DNA of 64,000 nucleotides, from NCBI GenBank assembly GCA_030062745.1, contig CP099847.1:1348304-1412303 (forward strand), in the 5' to 3' direction. Shown here piece after piece: positions 1 through 11,298 of this stretch (position 1 is its first letter; each line of letters begins with the position of its first letter). A program made the translations under genes and the position numbers. A model generated the notes under the pieces. That model was not told where the DNA came from. It made no database searches and saw nothing but the letters and a program-made list of their open reading frames with translations. This stretch comes from Capitulum mitella (taxonomy: Eukaryota; Arthropoda; Thecostraca; Pollicipedomorpha; Pollicipedidae).

Positions 1-372
1 TTGCACCTCTAACATGCGCAAAGATTCATCAGCACCACCTGGCATAGTTGGAGTATTATGTAGTAGTTAGATATTGCAAACGAAAATCTTGCAAGATCCG
101 GCTGTTGCAATGTTTTCAGTACATCTTGTCCAAATGCTGCTTTTTTGTTACGTTATACTGCACTCTAATTTGTATCAAATGAAGTACAGTAATATCGGGG
201 GACAACCCAGTAGAACCCAGAAAAACGACCAACTGGTTATTTGGGTGCCTAATTTGAACGAAGTGGTGATCCAAGTGCAGAAGTCATCGACACCTGGGTG
301 GCGCTCTTGCGTGAGATTGAAAACAAATTCCACAAAACATGCAACGTTTTCTGTTCTATGACGTACCTAGCC
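1..372. other. Left-edge intergenic DNA with a dispersed repeat copy
   Basis: No gene was recognised. About 100-240 is similar in opposite orientation to about 7235-7385: both contain CACTCTAATTTGT, then a spaced match through a 'CCCAGTAGAACC'-like segment. This makes it a dispersed repeat of unknown class. The short open frame here has no recognisable domain and is probably chance. Confidence 0.4.
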
Positions 373-806
373 GTATCAGGAGTGCTTCATGACATTCCCT
401 CGAGAGTGTTCCGGGACCTTCTGAGACGTTGACCCCAAATTTTCAAAGCGCGCGTAGAAAAATATGTAAGGAATTACGGAAGACGCATGGTTTTGGCATG
501 CGCCCGAAAACACTCCACCCTTTAAAAGCGATTTTTCGAGCATGCAACAGTCCAACAACCTCGCCGCGGAATTTCACTTCCGTTTCCCGGATTTTTTTCC
601 AAAATTGAAGCATTGTGCCAGGTTCCCTGTTGGTCGCCTATACAGGGCTTTCCCACCAAACACGCAACAAACTCTGCTTCCGCGTGCGAGGCTCGCAGAC
701 ACCTTTGTTCCGTCCGGGCCAGATCGCGACCATCGGACGGCGCTTCGCCGCCGCGATGTATTCTTGCGTAAACCGGTCCCTCACACGAGCGGGCGGCCCG
801 CGCGCG
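373..806. other. Upstream flank of gene 1
   Basis: AT/GC-mixed sequence that becomes GC-rich toward gene 1. I see no gene, repeat or RNA in it. GC content rises sharply after about 640, as it does on entering the other genes of this window. Confidence 0.4.
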
Positions 807-866
807 AAAAAATGCCGGCGGAAAACGGAGTATAAAACGGGCTTCGCCGTATCTGGAGGGTCATTT
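807..866 (+). promoter_or_regulatory. Core promoter of gene 1
   Basis: TATAAAA lies at 831-837. TCATTT at 861-866 fits the arthropod initiator TCAKTY, with its A 32 bases after the first T of the TATA box, which is normal spacing. A box reading AAAAAT begins at 808, exactly 23 bases before the TATA box, and is followed by GCCGGCGGAAAACGGAG. It is preceded by GCGCG, so the junction resembles an E2F-type site (TTTTTCGCGC on the other strand). The predicted leader is only about 30 bases, with ATG at 893. The same layout is found at genes 3, 4 and 5. Confidence 0.75.
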
Positions 867-892
867 CAGCCGGACCGTTCCGCGGCGCCGAC

Positions 893-2630
893 ATGAGGCC
901 CCTGCTGGTGATCGCCGGTGTGCTGGCCTTCAGCCGCGCTGCACCCGCACCGTGCACGTACGTCGGCCAGCCGGGCTGCCAGGCCGTCCAGCCGGCCGCG
1001 CAGACGGCGCAGACAGCCCAGACGGCCCAAACAGCCCAGACGGCCCAGGCCCAGCAGCCCGTCTACTCGCATTACCCGACGTGGCTCGTGCCAGGCGCCG
1101 GCGCCCAGTTCGCCACCTACCCGGGACTGGTCAGCGGCTACCAGCAGTTCTCACCGAGCGCGGCCGCAGCCGCGTACGGCCTGCAGCCCAGCGTCGCCGC
1201 TCAGCTGGGCTTCAACGCGCAGCCGGCCCTGCCCACGCAGCTCGGCGCCGTCCACCAGGTGGGCGCCGGTGCTCAACTTGGCACCGCTGCCCAGCCGGCG
1301 GCCGGGGCCTACTGGGCCGCGGCCGGCGGAGCGAACCCTGCTGCCGCGGCGCCGGCGGTGCCGGCAGCGCCGGCAGCGGGGCTCCCGACTCAGGGGCTCC
1401 CGGCGCAGGCGCCGGCCGCACCCGCTGCCGGCCAGAGCCAGCTGGGTCTGACGCCAGAGGCCTCGTTCAAGGCGGCCTACGACGCCGAGGTCGCCTTCGA
1501 GCCGACGGCCGCCGCTTCCGTGCGGTCTCCAGTGGTGCAGCCGGCGCCCAACACCATTCCGCAGTCGCAGTCCAAGCCGCAGTCGACGACGCCGACGGAC
1601 GCCGCTCTGAGCAGTAGCATCCTGGACACGATCTCCCAGTTGCTGTCGGCCCTCAACAGGCCGGGTTCGTCGGGCCAGTCGCCGGGCGCGGCGCCGCCGG
1701 CCGCCCAGCAGTCCGGTCAGACGGCCTCTCTGGGTGCGGCCGGCGCGCTCACGCTAGACGCCATCACCCAGCTGCTGGCCTCAGTGCAGCCGGACCTGGC
1801 CAGCCAGCTCGCCTCCGCGCTCTCCGGTGTGAACCAGGCCTCCTCCCAGCCTACCGCCTCAGCCTGCAGCTCAGCCTGCGTACCAGCAGACCGCTCAGCC
1901 TACGTACCAGCCTGCTGCTCAGCCTGCCCCTCAGCCTTCCGCCCGACCTACTTACCACCCTGCTCCTCAGCCTGTTCCTCAACCTGCGTACCAGCCTGCC
2001 GCTCAGCCCGCCCCTCAGCCCGCTCCTCAGCCCGCTCCCCAGTCTGCCGCTCAGCCTGCCGGCCAGCCTGCAGCACAGTCTGGCGCCAAGTCGGCCGAGC
2101 CGTCGGCTTTCCCGGCCGATCTGTTTGCGAAGTGGCTGGAGGCGTCGCAGCCGGACCTGTACTCCAAGTGGGCGCCGAGTGCCTCCGCCGCCGTTCAGGC
2201 CGCTCAGCCTGCTCCGGCAAAGGCCGCCCCAGCCCCTGCCCCAGCTGCAGCCCCGGTCGCTGCTCCTGTTCCAGCCCCGGCCTCGGCTCCGGCCCCAGCC
2301 GCTGCGGCGACACCGACCTCCGTGCCGGCCGGCTCAGCGTACAGCGATTGGTTCCCGGCGCTGACCGCCGCGCAGAGTTCCACTGTGACCGCCGCCCCCG
2401 TCGCCGCCCCCGCCGCTGCCGCCCCCGCCGCTGCCTCCTCCGCCGCTGCTGCCGCCCCCGCCGCCGCTGCCGCCCCAGCCGCCACTGCTGGCCAGCAGCT
2501 GTCTTCTCTCGGCTACGGCGTGTGGCCGGCGTCCGCTGTCGACCTGACCTCGCTGGCGGCGCTGCAGCCGGGCGCCGCCGCGACCTACGCCGACCCGTAC
2601 GCCGCCCTCCAGTACCACGGCTACTGGTAG
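893..2630 (+). CDS. Secreted Ala/Pro/Gln-rich cuticle-like protein (gene 1), one frame break
   Basis: Predicted extracellular structural protein of about 578 residues. Residues 1-16 look like a signal peptide. They are followed by Cys21-x3-Gly25-x3-Cys29, shared with genes 3, 4 and 5, then TAQ repeats (about 36-52), Ala/Pro-rich sequence and an LTPEASFKAAYDAEVAF helix near residue 185 that resembles the cuticle-protein DTPEVAAAK motif. Three segments of the type LDxIxQLLxAxQPDL recur in the middle, then a Gln-Pro-Ala block. The C-terminus is YHGYW. The start is fixed by the TATA-driven leader and the GCCGACATGAGG context. The frame changes near 1857: dropping one C there keeps the Gln-Pro-Ala periodicity unbroken and carries the frame to TAG at 2628. 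Without that, translation runs on in an unlikely Cys/Ser/Arg-rich frame to 2719. The function is inferred; no catalytic domain is visible. Confidence 0.7.
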
Positions 2631-3700
2631 ACGGACCGTCGGCGGCGCGCGGCGTCTCGGCGCCGCGAGCCGACCGCGACGGCCGGCGCCGGCCGCACAA
2701 CGAACGCGCCCAGTGGTGACGTGGTGTGCGAGTGACCGCGCTGGGGCCCAGGTGTTGCCGCTCAGGTGTCCGTAGACCTGCTCCGCGCCGTCGAGTCCGG
2801 CCGAGACCGCGGCCCGATGCGCTAGTGCTGACGCGTCTTGTGTCGGGGGAGGGTGCACTTATCGTGTGTGTATTAATCGGCTCGCCGCCGCCGCATGCTG
2901 CTAGTTCTCGTGAGTTCGGAGGCTGTGTGGATCACAGCGCACGTTACCGCCGTCGCTGCCGCGAGTCGAGCTCGTATAACTGTCCCGATCGAGTCCCGAT
3001 CGGTGGCGCTACGCCGCCCCGATCGGACTCCTGCATAGGTAACCCCCTGGGCCGTGGCATGGCAGTGGCGTCATCCGCGTCTCATTGACTTGATACGCCA
3101 GCAATGACGCCAGCAGAACAGCCATCTGCGATATCCGTCGATATCCTGTAGCCAGAGATTGTGACGTCTTCCTTCTTGTGTTCTTTGGTTCGTCTTACAT
3201 GGTCACGTATTTATATTTGTAGTGTATTTATACATGTGTACAAATACAAACCCCTGCAGGCATTGGTTTTCTTAGTCTTCTTCAGTCAGGACATTAGTAA
3301 AACGTGAGGTTACTAAACACATTAGCAGGCCGTATGCTGTTGCAACGTCTTTCCGCTTCCGAAAATCTTGCCTGGCGAATGAGAGAACTTTTCTCAGTCC
3401 TTTTGCATTTCCAAAGTTGACCGTAATCGCCAGTCAAAAATTATTTAAAATTCGTTAGCGGTAAGCTGCTCATGGCGTTCATGAAGCTGATGAGGCCACT
3501 ACGCACTGGCTGCTACTGAAGTGGAATATGGGGCGCATTCCGTCACTTTTTGCAGTCCATTTTCGACAGGAAATGGTAGCCAAAGTGATTAAAGTCGGGA
3601 GCGATTAAAAGGAGGTTTGAAATATGTGTACATTGCGTAAAAATGGACGCGGGGAGCAGGAATCTGGACGACGATTGTCGCTGGTTGAAATAAAGTCCCC
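2631..3700 (+). other. 3' flank of gene 1
   Basis: GC-rich to about 3070, then AT-rich. It probably holds the 3' UTR of gene 1. AATAAA occurs at 3689-3694, the first canonical polyadenylation signal I noticed downstream, about 1.06 kb after the stop, so its use is uncertain. Near 2985-3032 CCGATCGG recurs in inverted orientation and could form a small hairpin in the transcript. Confidence 0.35.
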
Positions 3701-5469
3701 CAGCTATTCCTTGTAAATTACCACAGCACTACCAAACGTCTCCTGCTTCTCATTTCGCATCCCATATTCCGATCCTGAATGGTTTAGGACTTGGAAGGAG
3801 CCCATTTTGTGAAGAACATCATGAAAATTATCCAGTAGGTTTAATTGACGCGTCTTATCTCTGTTATTGAGAGCAAGATTCATGAGCAGATTCATGCAAA
3901 AACGAGTTTTGATGAACCACGAACAAGAGGGAATTTGTGAATAATATCATTCAACGGTGCTTTAGACCATTAAGCCTATACCAGGGTCTGAAAATTGGTA
4001 TTTAGCAGAAAGAAGGATTTTGCGAGGAGTGCACGTTTTAGTTTCTGGAAATGTTTTGAATGATACCATGGTCTCATTTGAGCACTGCATGCGTGGTTTG
4101 AAACGAAGCTATGTAGTTTTGGTATAATCTCAAAAAAATTGATTATGAACCTGTTCATTTTAAACCATGTGTATCCCAGATTGATGTAGCATGTTGTAAA
4201 AATCGTCTAATACATTCATCATTTTTCTGGACCGTCTTGTAAGCATGTATGCAATAGTCTAGGACCCGCAGATGATAAATGGGCTTTGGGACGATTGTTT
4301 GTTTATATATCCGCTCCATTCCATTCAGTGTACCGGATCGCTGAAGTGTGAAGTGTGATTTTGGAGATTCGGACAAATTTTCGGTCACCTCCTACGGAGA
4401 AAATGAAATAGGGTATCGCTTCTGCGTTATTCTAGATTTGCACCGGCCGTTGGTTACACCTTTCTGCTCGCGTTTACATGATCAGGCGTCCACGCTGCGC
4501 ACGTTTGACATGTCGCATGACTTGTTCGCGGTTCTGAAGGTTGCGCACGTCCAGGATTGCCTCCATCCAGTTTCCGTCACATTGTATACAGACGGTGTGC
4601 GTTCTGCGCCGTGTCCTGCTGGCACGATCTCCGTGACGCTGCCCATTGCTGGCCGCAGTTCTGGCGCGATGTGCCGCGTCCTCTGTCCTGTTCACAGCAC
4701 CATGACCTCCCCAGGCGACGACGCCACGGAAAAACGGGGCACGCTAGAGATTCGCCTTTAATGTGTAGTTCAAAGTGTGGGTCTTAAATAGCCCATAGGC
4801 AACAACAAGCTGGGATAGGTCGCAGTGCGGGTTTGCGACTGGGTCATATCTGAGAGGACTGTTTTCACGGATCTGGAAGGAAAATCGGCTGTGCGGTGCC
4901 TCTGTATTCAGTAACATTAGTGCACATGCGTAAACGCAAAATAAACCCATTCATTAAAGCCTTACTGGCCAAGTACCACTCTTTTGAGTGGTTACTCGAA
5001 GTTAGTCAGGTTTTAGTTAATTGGCGATGACTGTGATGGGCGATATTTTTAAGGATAATGAAGACATGGTTAATTGTGGCAGCTCATTGGTGTGTGAGCT
5101 ATGTTTCAAGATCAGATGAATTTATTCGCAAATCAACAGAAACCTTTCCTTTTTGGCATGTTCTGCTGCTACCATGTAGCTTACGAAAATGAGGAGATAC
5201 ATCCTAATAACTTAATAACCAGTCAGACGCCTTGATGTGGGTGCATGACGAACGAGGCCAGCTTCGTTGCTGCTTGCACCTGTACGTTTCCTGCACGCAT
5301 TTCACATTAGCCCGCAAAAGGGTATTTTTCGATCTACTTCAGTATTTTGCATGGAAAGAATTGCAAGTGGAAACGTCAGGCGTGTCCATGATATTGTTCG
5401 CTGCCATGACAGGGCGGTTCAGTAACACCCGGGGTAAAATGGGTCTACGAGCGGAAACATTAGCTTTAT
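3701..5469. other. Intergenic, no recognised feature
   Basis: AT-rich sequence. Several short open frames occur on both strands (for example 4348-4761), but none has a recognisable domain, promoter or supporting splice signal. I see nothing else here. Confidence 0.35.
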
Positions 5470-5575
5470 TAGCTTCCAGAAAGCGTTATGGTCGGGCCGG
5501 GTCGGACTGGACCACCTAGTTTTGACGTATTTTTCTGCCAGTTGAAGTAATACTCATCTGGGTTTCGGCCTCATT
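5470..5575 (-). repeat. Dispersed repeat family A, reverse copy
   Basis: On the minus strand this reads GAGGCCGAAAC..., a CTGGCAGAAAAA-like segment, then CCCGGCCCGACCATAACG...TTTCTGGAAGCT. The same order of blocks occurs at 13788-13884, 17699-17783 and twice at 45852-46035. It is a short interspersed repeat of about 100 bases. Its class is unknown; no clear tRNA head or A/B boxes were seen. Confidence 0.55.
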
Positions 5576-5665
5576 CTTAGTAATTTAAGAAATTATGGTT
5601 CTTGTTTCACCACTGTTCATTTTGAATCCCTGGTTTTGGTTTCCGCCCTCGGAGTGACCACCATT

Positions 5666-6400
5666 CAGGGGTGGATCCAGGGATTTCGATCGGGCGGGGG
5701 GGGGCATTTTCTCTGAGGGGCGCCATGGGCGGCCTTCAACAGGGGTACCTTTAGTTTCGAGGGGACGCATTTAGTAGCCTAGCCAAGGGAGTTGGCATAG
5801 TGGCTGCTTGCCCCCCCCCCATCGTGGGAGATTTCCAAATTTAATTTTCACCACAATTTGTTTGTTTAAAAGACTAAAATATCTTGAAATTGAAAGTTAT
5901 GCACTTCTGTTTTCCAAATCTCTAACCCTGTGGCATTCGATAGGATCAGTTTCCTGATGTTTGCAATAAATGGGCAAGAGTAGTATTGGACCTTTTGTTT
6001 AATCTGGACCCTCTGCCCTTGCGAAAATCATGGCCACGCTTCTGGGTGCTTTTGACACTAAAAACACCTTTTTTCACGCATGGGCGTCTTCAATTGGACG
6101 GAGCCGCCTTTGGCGACAAGATGTGCCTTCAGTTGGGATAGGCGCCTCTGATTCCTGAGACGCCTTCTGTGGGTGGGGACGTCTTCAGTAGGAAGTGGCA
6201 GGGGCGCCTTCATTTGCGTGGGGCGTTTTCGGTGTTGCAAGGGCATGTTCATTGAAATAGGCGCCTTCAGTCAAATGAGTCAGTGGGGGGCGCTTTCGGT
6301 GAAGCAGGGGCGACTTTCTCACCCAAGTGGGACTTGTTTGAATCGATCGGAGAGGGGGTGCACGCCCTTGTGCCCCTCCCCCCCCCCGTATTGGCGCCTG
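5666..6400. mobile_element. hAT-like non-autonomous element with repetitive GC-rich interior
   Basis: The left end begins CAGGGGTGGATCCAGG. The right end, read on the other strand, begins CAGGCGCCAATACGGGG. Flanking octamers are CCACCATT (5658-5665) and CCAACGTT (6401-6408), matching at 6 of 8 positions, as expected for a decayed 8-bp hAT target duplication. The interior from about 6050 to 6330 contains a degenerate GGCGCCTTCAGT-type minisatellite and several G or C homopolymers. No transposase is visible. The boundaries are less certain than for the element at 24782-27501, which has a similar design. Confidence 0.45.
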
Positions 6401-7234
6401 CCAACGTTTACAAGAAAAAAGTTTTGCGGTATGGTAAGACTATCAGCATCCACTTTTCATTGAATGTAGGTCAGTGGGAATGTTGGTACGGCCACCGTAC
6501 TATGCACATTATCAATTGTAGGCATTGTTCACATAGCTTGTTGGATCCTGTGCGTAAGAACCATGCGATAAATCAACTTTCGCTAGGTTGGGTATTTGTT
6601 GTCATTGCTTTTTATCAAAAGTTATTTCAGAATCGTACATCATATTGTTTGCTCTTCAGATAATTTTACTTCGCAGTACGCAATACTAGTTGGTGATTCT
6701 AGTCATTTTTTACACCATTGTTATTTTAAAACATAAAATGGTCCACTGAAACGCGCTAAATTAGGCAGAAACTTTCGCCCACCATGCATTACTGCTGGTT
6801 CCTGTGCTGATGCGCACAATCTTAGGCAAGATATCATACATGTATCTCGGAAGCACTTATTTTGGTCTTACGCGCGGATTGATTGAAGGATATGATTCGT
6901 AAAACACGCCTAGATTAATCTCTGCGCAGCTTGGATTCAACAACTTACCACACGCACAGCCATAGACATTATTTCGTTTGCTTCTATCAGCATTGCTTGT
7001 CGTTATGGAACTTCCTTATTTGTAGTTCTTGCCGTTTCAGCGTGTTGAAACCAAGATTAGTACTACGACTTGTGAAAGTGATGCTGGTCAACTTTATTCT
7101 GGAACAAGCTGGCAATAATGTGATGTTTAACCATTGCTCTGCGAAGGCGTGTTTCATCTCAATCCCTCCTCCCGAACAGAAATTGATATTAACCCTGTTC
7201 ACAAAGCATAACGTTAGGTACCTAGGTAAGCAGT
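6401..7234. other. Intergenic, no recognised feature
   Basis: AT-rich sequence with short unsupported open frames only. I recognise no gene, repeat or RNA here. Confidence 0.35.
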
Positions 7235-7385
7235 TACTCCTTTTTCTAGGTCTTAGTGGATTTCCCCAGATATGACTATGTATAATGTGAAACAAATTAG
7301 AGTGTATTATAAGGCACCGGAAATCGCAAAAATTTAAAAAGATGCATTGAAAAGATTGATCAGCCGAATGTTGCAAACTTTTCGC
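7235..7385 (-). repeat. Dispersed repeat, inverted copy of 100-240
   Basis: The minus strand matches about 100-240, including CACTCTAATTTGT and the neighbouring blocks. A weaker similarity may exist near 29262-29370. The class is unknown. Confidence 0.4.
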
Positions 7386-8453
7386 GTGGGACATTCTATT
7401 ATGCCATGTTCTAACTATACCAGGTGGCGGGAATGACGCGTTGCTTAAGTTGGAGGTGCGAATTTTTATCAGTATAGAATTCCTAGGGGAGGGGGGAGCA
7501 AAGCTTAGTGGGAACTGAAATCATTGGAAAACTGTCTGCTGGGAAGACGATGTTCGATGGGTTTCATTAAGAAAACTCCCATTAATCACCGGTGGCGAAA
7601 CACCTCGCTCGCGGCGTCCGCACTATAAAACAAGAAAAAATGCAGGATAAGGGGGACCGGGCTCCCCCCTGCACCGATGGACCCGTCAGTAGTCGGACCG
7701 ATCTGGCAATCTGATCTAACCATTTGCCTTGCGCAACTGACCAGATCAAGGTTTCATCGTCTTCCTCCATTTCGCTGTTCGGCTTTCCTAGGATCGCGAC
7801 TGTTAGTTAACTGTATGACCGAATGCGAATTGTGCGTTGTGGACAGGGCTATTGCTCTGCAAGTGCTTGTATTAACGTTTACGTCGACTTTGACGTCTCT
7901 GTGTATACATAAACAGAATGAGTGATTCATTTATAGTTTTCATCGCTATCGTGATTAATGGAAAGGAATGAAAACAGTTGAACATTTAACAAAGCTGGGA
8001 AAATTTGCGTGGTTTTACCTTTTCCGTCAGTCACTCTGGGTTTGAACATTCAACCAGTATGCGACGGTGACGAGTCCGATTGGGGCACTCGAGGAAAGTT
8101 AAGTTTGAGTGGCATCCAAAACGTTAAATCCATTGTTATTGATACGATCTCTGTTCGTGGAGCTCTTCATCGCGGAGCAGCAGGTGCGGTGCTATCCTTG
8201 TTGCATATACGTGCTTATCATCTTTTGCAAGACCTGCCTGCCGATCGCGCTGAAGCCAGCCGAAGGACCGCTTATCAACTGTCGACATTGGTCTGAGCAT
8301 TACCCCCGTTTGATCTCGCCAAAAATTTTCTTATCTCTCTCGTGCACGTTCCTGTGCCGAAATACGAATTGGCCTTCTTTAAAACAATACCGAGTAAATC
8401 GATCCGATCGCAGGGTGGTCGCAGCGCGGGCGCACACGCGGTTGTTCCGCGCC
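7386..8453. other. Intergenic upstream of gene 2
   Basis: No supported gene. TATAAAA at about 7624 sits after a GC-rich stretch but lacks the AAAAAT box and is not followed by a signal-peptide frame, so I did not call a promoter there. Short open frames at 8009-8513 show no domain. Confidence 0.35.
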
Positions 8454-8489
8454 TATAAGAGCGGGGAGCTCGCTGTGGTGCGGTCAGAA
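8454..8489 (+). promoter_or_regulatory. Core promoter of gene 2
   Basis: TATAAGA at 8454-8460 and TCAGAA at 8484-8489, a partial initiator whose A is 32 bases from the first T of the TATA box. ATG follows at 8510 in the context GGCAGCATGAGG. Unlike genes 1, 3, 4 and 5, there is no AAAAAT box about 23 bases upstream of the TATA box. Confidence 0.6.
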
Positions 8490-8509
8490 CGATCCTCCGC
8501 TCCGGCAGC

Positions 8510-10698
8510 ATGAGGTGGCTGCCGGCGCTGGTCGTTCTGCTGGCGGCGGCCGGTGGCCTGTCGTTGAGATTCCGGCCGTACGAGGTGGCCGGCAGGCATT
8601 CGCCGGGGCCGCGGCGGCCCGCCTTCGGGCACACGTTCCCCCGGCCGGCGCGTGGCTTCTCCGTGCGCTGGACGAAGACCAAGAAGCTCTTGCAGCTCCC
8701 GCGACGGCTGGTGTTGCCGAAGAAAGCGGCGCCGGCGTCTTTTCATCACGCTGCCGCGCGGCGCAGGGTCCGATTCCCGTCCGTCGTCCCGCGGGAAGCT
8801 CGGCGTCGGCCCTATGTCCGTGGGAAGCCCCGGCAGCCCTCTGCTACTCGCCCTTCCTATTCCCGTCCCTCCCCTCGTCCTTACACTAGTTCTAAGCCTC
8901 ATTACGCTTCACACCCAACCGCCCAGAACACTGGATATAACGTGCCCGTGCTCCGTACTTATGGAGCGCCCTCTGCGCATTCTGTGCAGTCCTATAGCTA
9001 TCCTTACAGTCCCCCTCCCACGAACGTACCTCCTGACGAGCTTTCAACCACCACGGTTCAGCCATTCGATACTTCAACCCATGTTGTGGAGGCCATGACC
9101 ACTACTGAAGAGCCTACAGATGAGCCTGATTCGTCCGAAGAAAGCGAGGATGGAGAGGAGGAGGAGGAGGAGGAGGAGGAGGAGGAGGAGGAGGATGAGG
9201 AGGGAGGAGGAGGAGGAGGAGGAGGAGGGGAAGGAGGACGAGGAGAAGGACGAGGACGAAGAGGAGGATGAGGAGGGGAAGGGAGATGATGAGGAGGTCG
9301 AGGACGAAGAGGAGGACGAAGAGGGAAAAGAGGACGAGGATAAGGATGAAGACAAAGAGGAGGACGAGGAGGGGAAGGACGAGGAGGAGGACGAAGAGGA
9401 GGACGAGGAAGGGAAGGAGGACGAGGAGAAGAATGAGAACGAAGAGGAGGATGAGGAGGGGAAGGGGGACGATGAGGAGGACGAGGAGGAGGACGAAAAG
9501 GAAGACGAGGAGGGGAAGGAGGACGAGGAGGAGGATGAGGACGAAGAGGAGGATGAGAAGGTGAAGGGGGACGAGGAGGGAGACAGAAACCGCCGTCAGT
9601 GCAGAAGTCTTGACGGCAGTAGCTGCTGTCAGCCTGGGCGAAGCGACAGCGGCTCGCGACGACGAAGGAGACACTGATCAGTCGTCCACTGAAGCAGTGG
9701 CCGCCTCCGCGGACGCCACTGCATCTGCTGATGGATTTCGTTACGATGCGGGCTCGGTAACGGCCGGCACTTCAACAGCTGCGGCGGGACTACCTCCTCC
9801 GGAAGCGGCAGACCCCGTCTCTGACCTCGGTCGAGCGGCAGCCGAAGCGACGGCGGCCGTGGTCGGCGACGAGCCGGCCGCCGCTGAGTCACTTCAGTCG
9901 GCGTCGGACTCGGGACTGGCGGACGCGTCCGCCGCGTCCGTCGCTGGGCCGCCTCCCGCCGAGGCGGCAGACGCCGACGCCTCCCTCGCCAAGACGCCGA
10001 CCAATGCAGTGGACGCCGACGCCGTCCTCGCCGAGGCGGCGGCCGAGGCGGCGGACGTCAGCGCCTCCCTCGCCAAGGCGCCGACCAATGCGGCGAACGC
10101 CGACGCCGTCCTCGCCGAGGCGGCAGACGCCGACGCCGTCCTCGCCGAGGCGGCAGACGCCGACGCCGTCCTCGCCGAGGCGGCAGACGCCGACGCCTCC
10201 CTCGACAAGGCGCCGACCAATGCAGTGGACGCCGACGCCGTCCTCGCCGAGGCGGCGGCCGAGGCGGCGGCCGAGGCGGCGGACGTCAGCGCCTCCCTCG
10301 CCGAGGCGGTGGCTGAGGCGGCGAACGCCGACGCCACCCTCGCCAAGGCGCCGACCAATGCGGCAGACGCTGGCGCCAGTCTTGCCGAGGCGGCGGACGC
10401 CGACGCCACCCTCACCGCGGCGTCGGACGCCGATGGCACCCTCGCCGAGTCGTCAGACGCCAGCGGCACCTTCGCCGAGGCGGCGCCGCGGCCCGCCGCG
10501 CGGGACGGCGACAGGGGGGAGTCGGCGGCGGCGGACGGCGACGTCTCGAGGAACCTGACGGCGGCGCTGATCCGGGCCACGGAGGTGCTCAACGAGGCCA
10601 CGTCCGACCTCAACGCCCTCAATGACCAGCCGCCGGCGGCGACAGCGAGCCGAGTGGACGGCGCGCCGGCGAGGCCGGCGGACGGTCGCCGTTTGTAG
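8510..10698 (+). CDS. Secreted basic-acidic protein with Glu/Asp block and Ala/Asp repeats (gene 2), two frame breaks
   Basis: Predicted secreted protein of about 728 residues if two frame breaks are bridged. Residues 1-18 look like a signal peptide. Then come an Arg/Lys-rich region (to about 110), a Pro/Ser/Tyr/Thr-rich region, an SSEESEDGEEEE entry into a Glu/Asp block (about 208-356), a long array of AEAADADAVL/APTNAVDADAVL repeats and a tail with NLTAAL and a short amphipathic helix. No cysteine was seen in the N-terminal or repeat regions. The design recalls acidic extracellular proteins that bind calcium or mineral, but I recognise no specific family. Frame 8510-9202 continues at 9204-9578 and then 9580-10698, each time skipping one G in an identical GAGGAGGGAG (9197-9206 and 9573-9582). 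Unbridged, the first frame stops at 9271 after a Gly-rich run. Confidence 0.6.
9151..9260 (+). repeat. GGA/GAG microsatellite within gene 2
   Basis: An almost pure (GGA)n tract, followed to about 9580 by imperfect GAG/GAC/GAT repeats. It encodes the acidic block of gene 2. Such tracts change length easily and are prone to sequencing indels, which bears on the two frame breaks in this gene. Confidence 0.85.
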
Positions 10699-11298
10699 GT
10701 GGTGGTGCGCGGTTGACGGCAAGGGCAGGACCACTGTCGGCTCGTGGTGCCTCGTGCTGGGTTCTGTCGTTATCGCTGTCCCTGTGTGGACTTGATGTGT
10801 CAGTCGTGGGTGGTTTATTGTCATGAGGTGAAGAGGAGGAAGGGAGATGATGTCAAAGTTTGCAGTTAGGTTTTTGCTAAAAAAAAATCCATTTGGGGTT
10901 TGTTTGCTTTGCGTTTGGAAATGTTCGCTTGACATCAGTTATATTTGTGTACAACTGTGCATGCATGCAAGCCCTGTGAGACTTGTAAACGTCCGCTCAT
11001 GGAATATAAATATGAATTTATCAATCTCTTTCCCGCAAGTGTAAAACGAATCCGTTTTCCCGACATGCTAATACCGTTGAAGAAGCTAAGCGCTAGTGAC
11101 ATTAGCTACAAACAGCGGGGCAAAATCGTGTGACAATCTGTTTAGATCAGTTACAGACACTGGACGTTCCAGTAAGTACGTGAAAAATGACACTGGTTTC
11201 GCGGCTGTACCAATGCCCCTACTTTCCCTGTGACTAACTGGTAGTTTCATGTCTTGAAGAATGACTTTTAAATACCCCTGTTTTTTAGACATTGTGGA
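10699..11298 (+). other. 3' flank of gene 2
   Basis: Probable 3' UTR followed by AT-rich intergenic DNA. No further gene was recognised, and I saw no clear canonical polyadenylation signal close to the stop. Confidence 0.3.

Noticed and set aside
1827-1869. 43-base micro-intron in gene 1
   Set aside because: It restores frame and ends in a pyrimidine-rich CAG, but 43 bases is shorter than usual spliceosomal introns and a one-base correction keeps the repeat periodicity better.
1948-2858. Long minus-strand frames opposite gene 1 (for example 1948-2700 and 2334-2858)
   Set aside because: Arg-, Gly- or Ala-rich shadows produced by the high GC content of gene 1; no promoter or signal peptide of their own.
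7624-7630. TATAAAA as a sixth promoter
   Set aside because: No AAAAAT box, initiator or downstream signal-peptide frame.
9074-9674. Ser- and Leu-rich minus-strand frames across the GGA tract
   Set aside because: Reverse reading of a microsatellite; no independent support.
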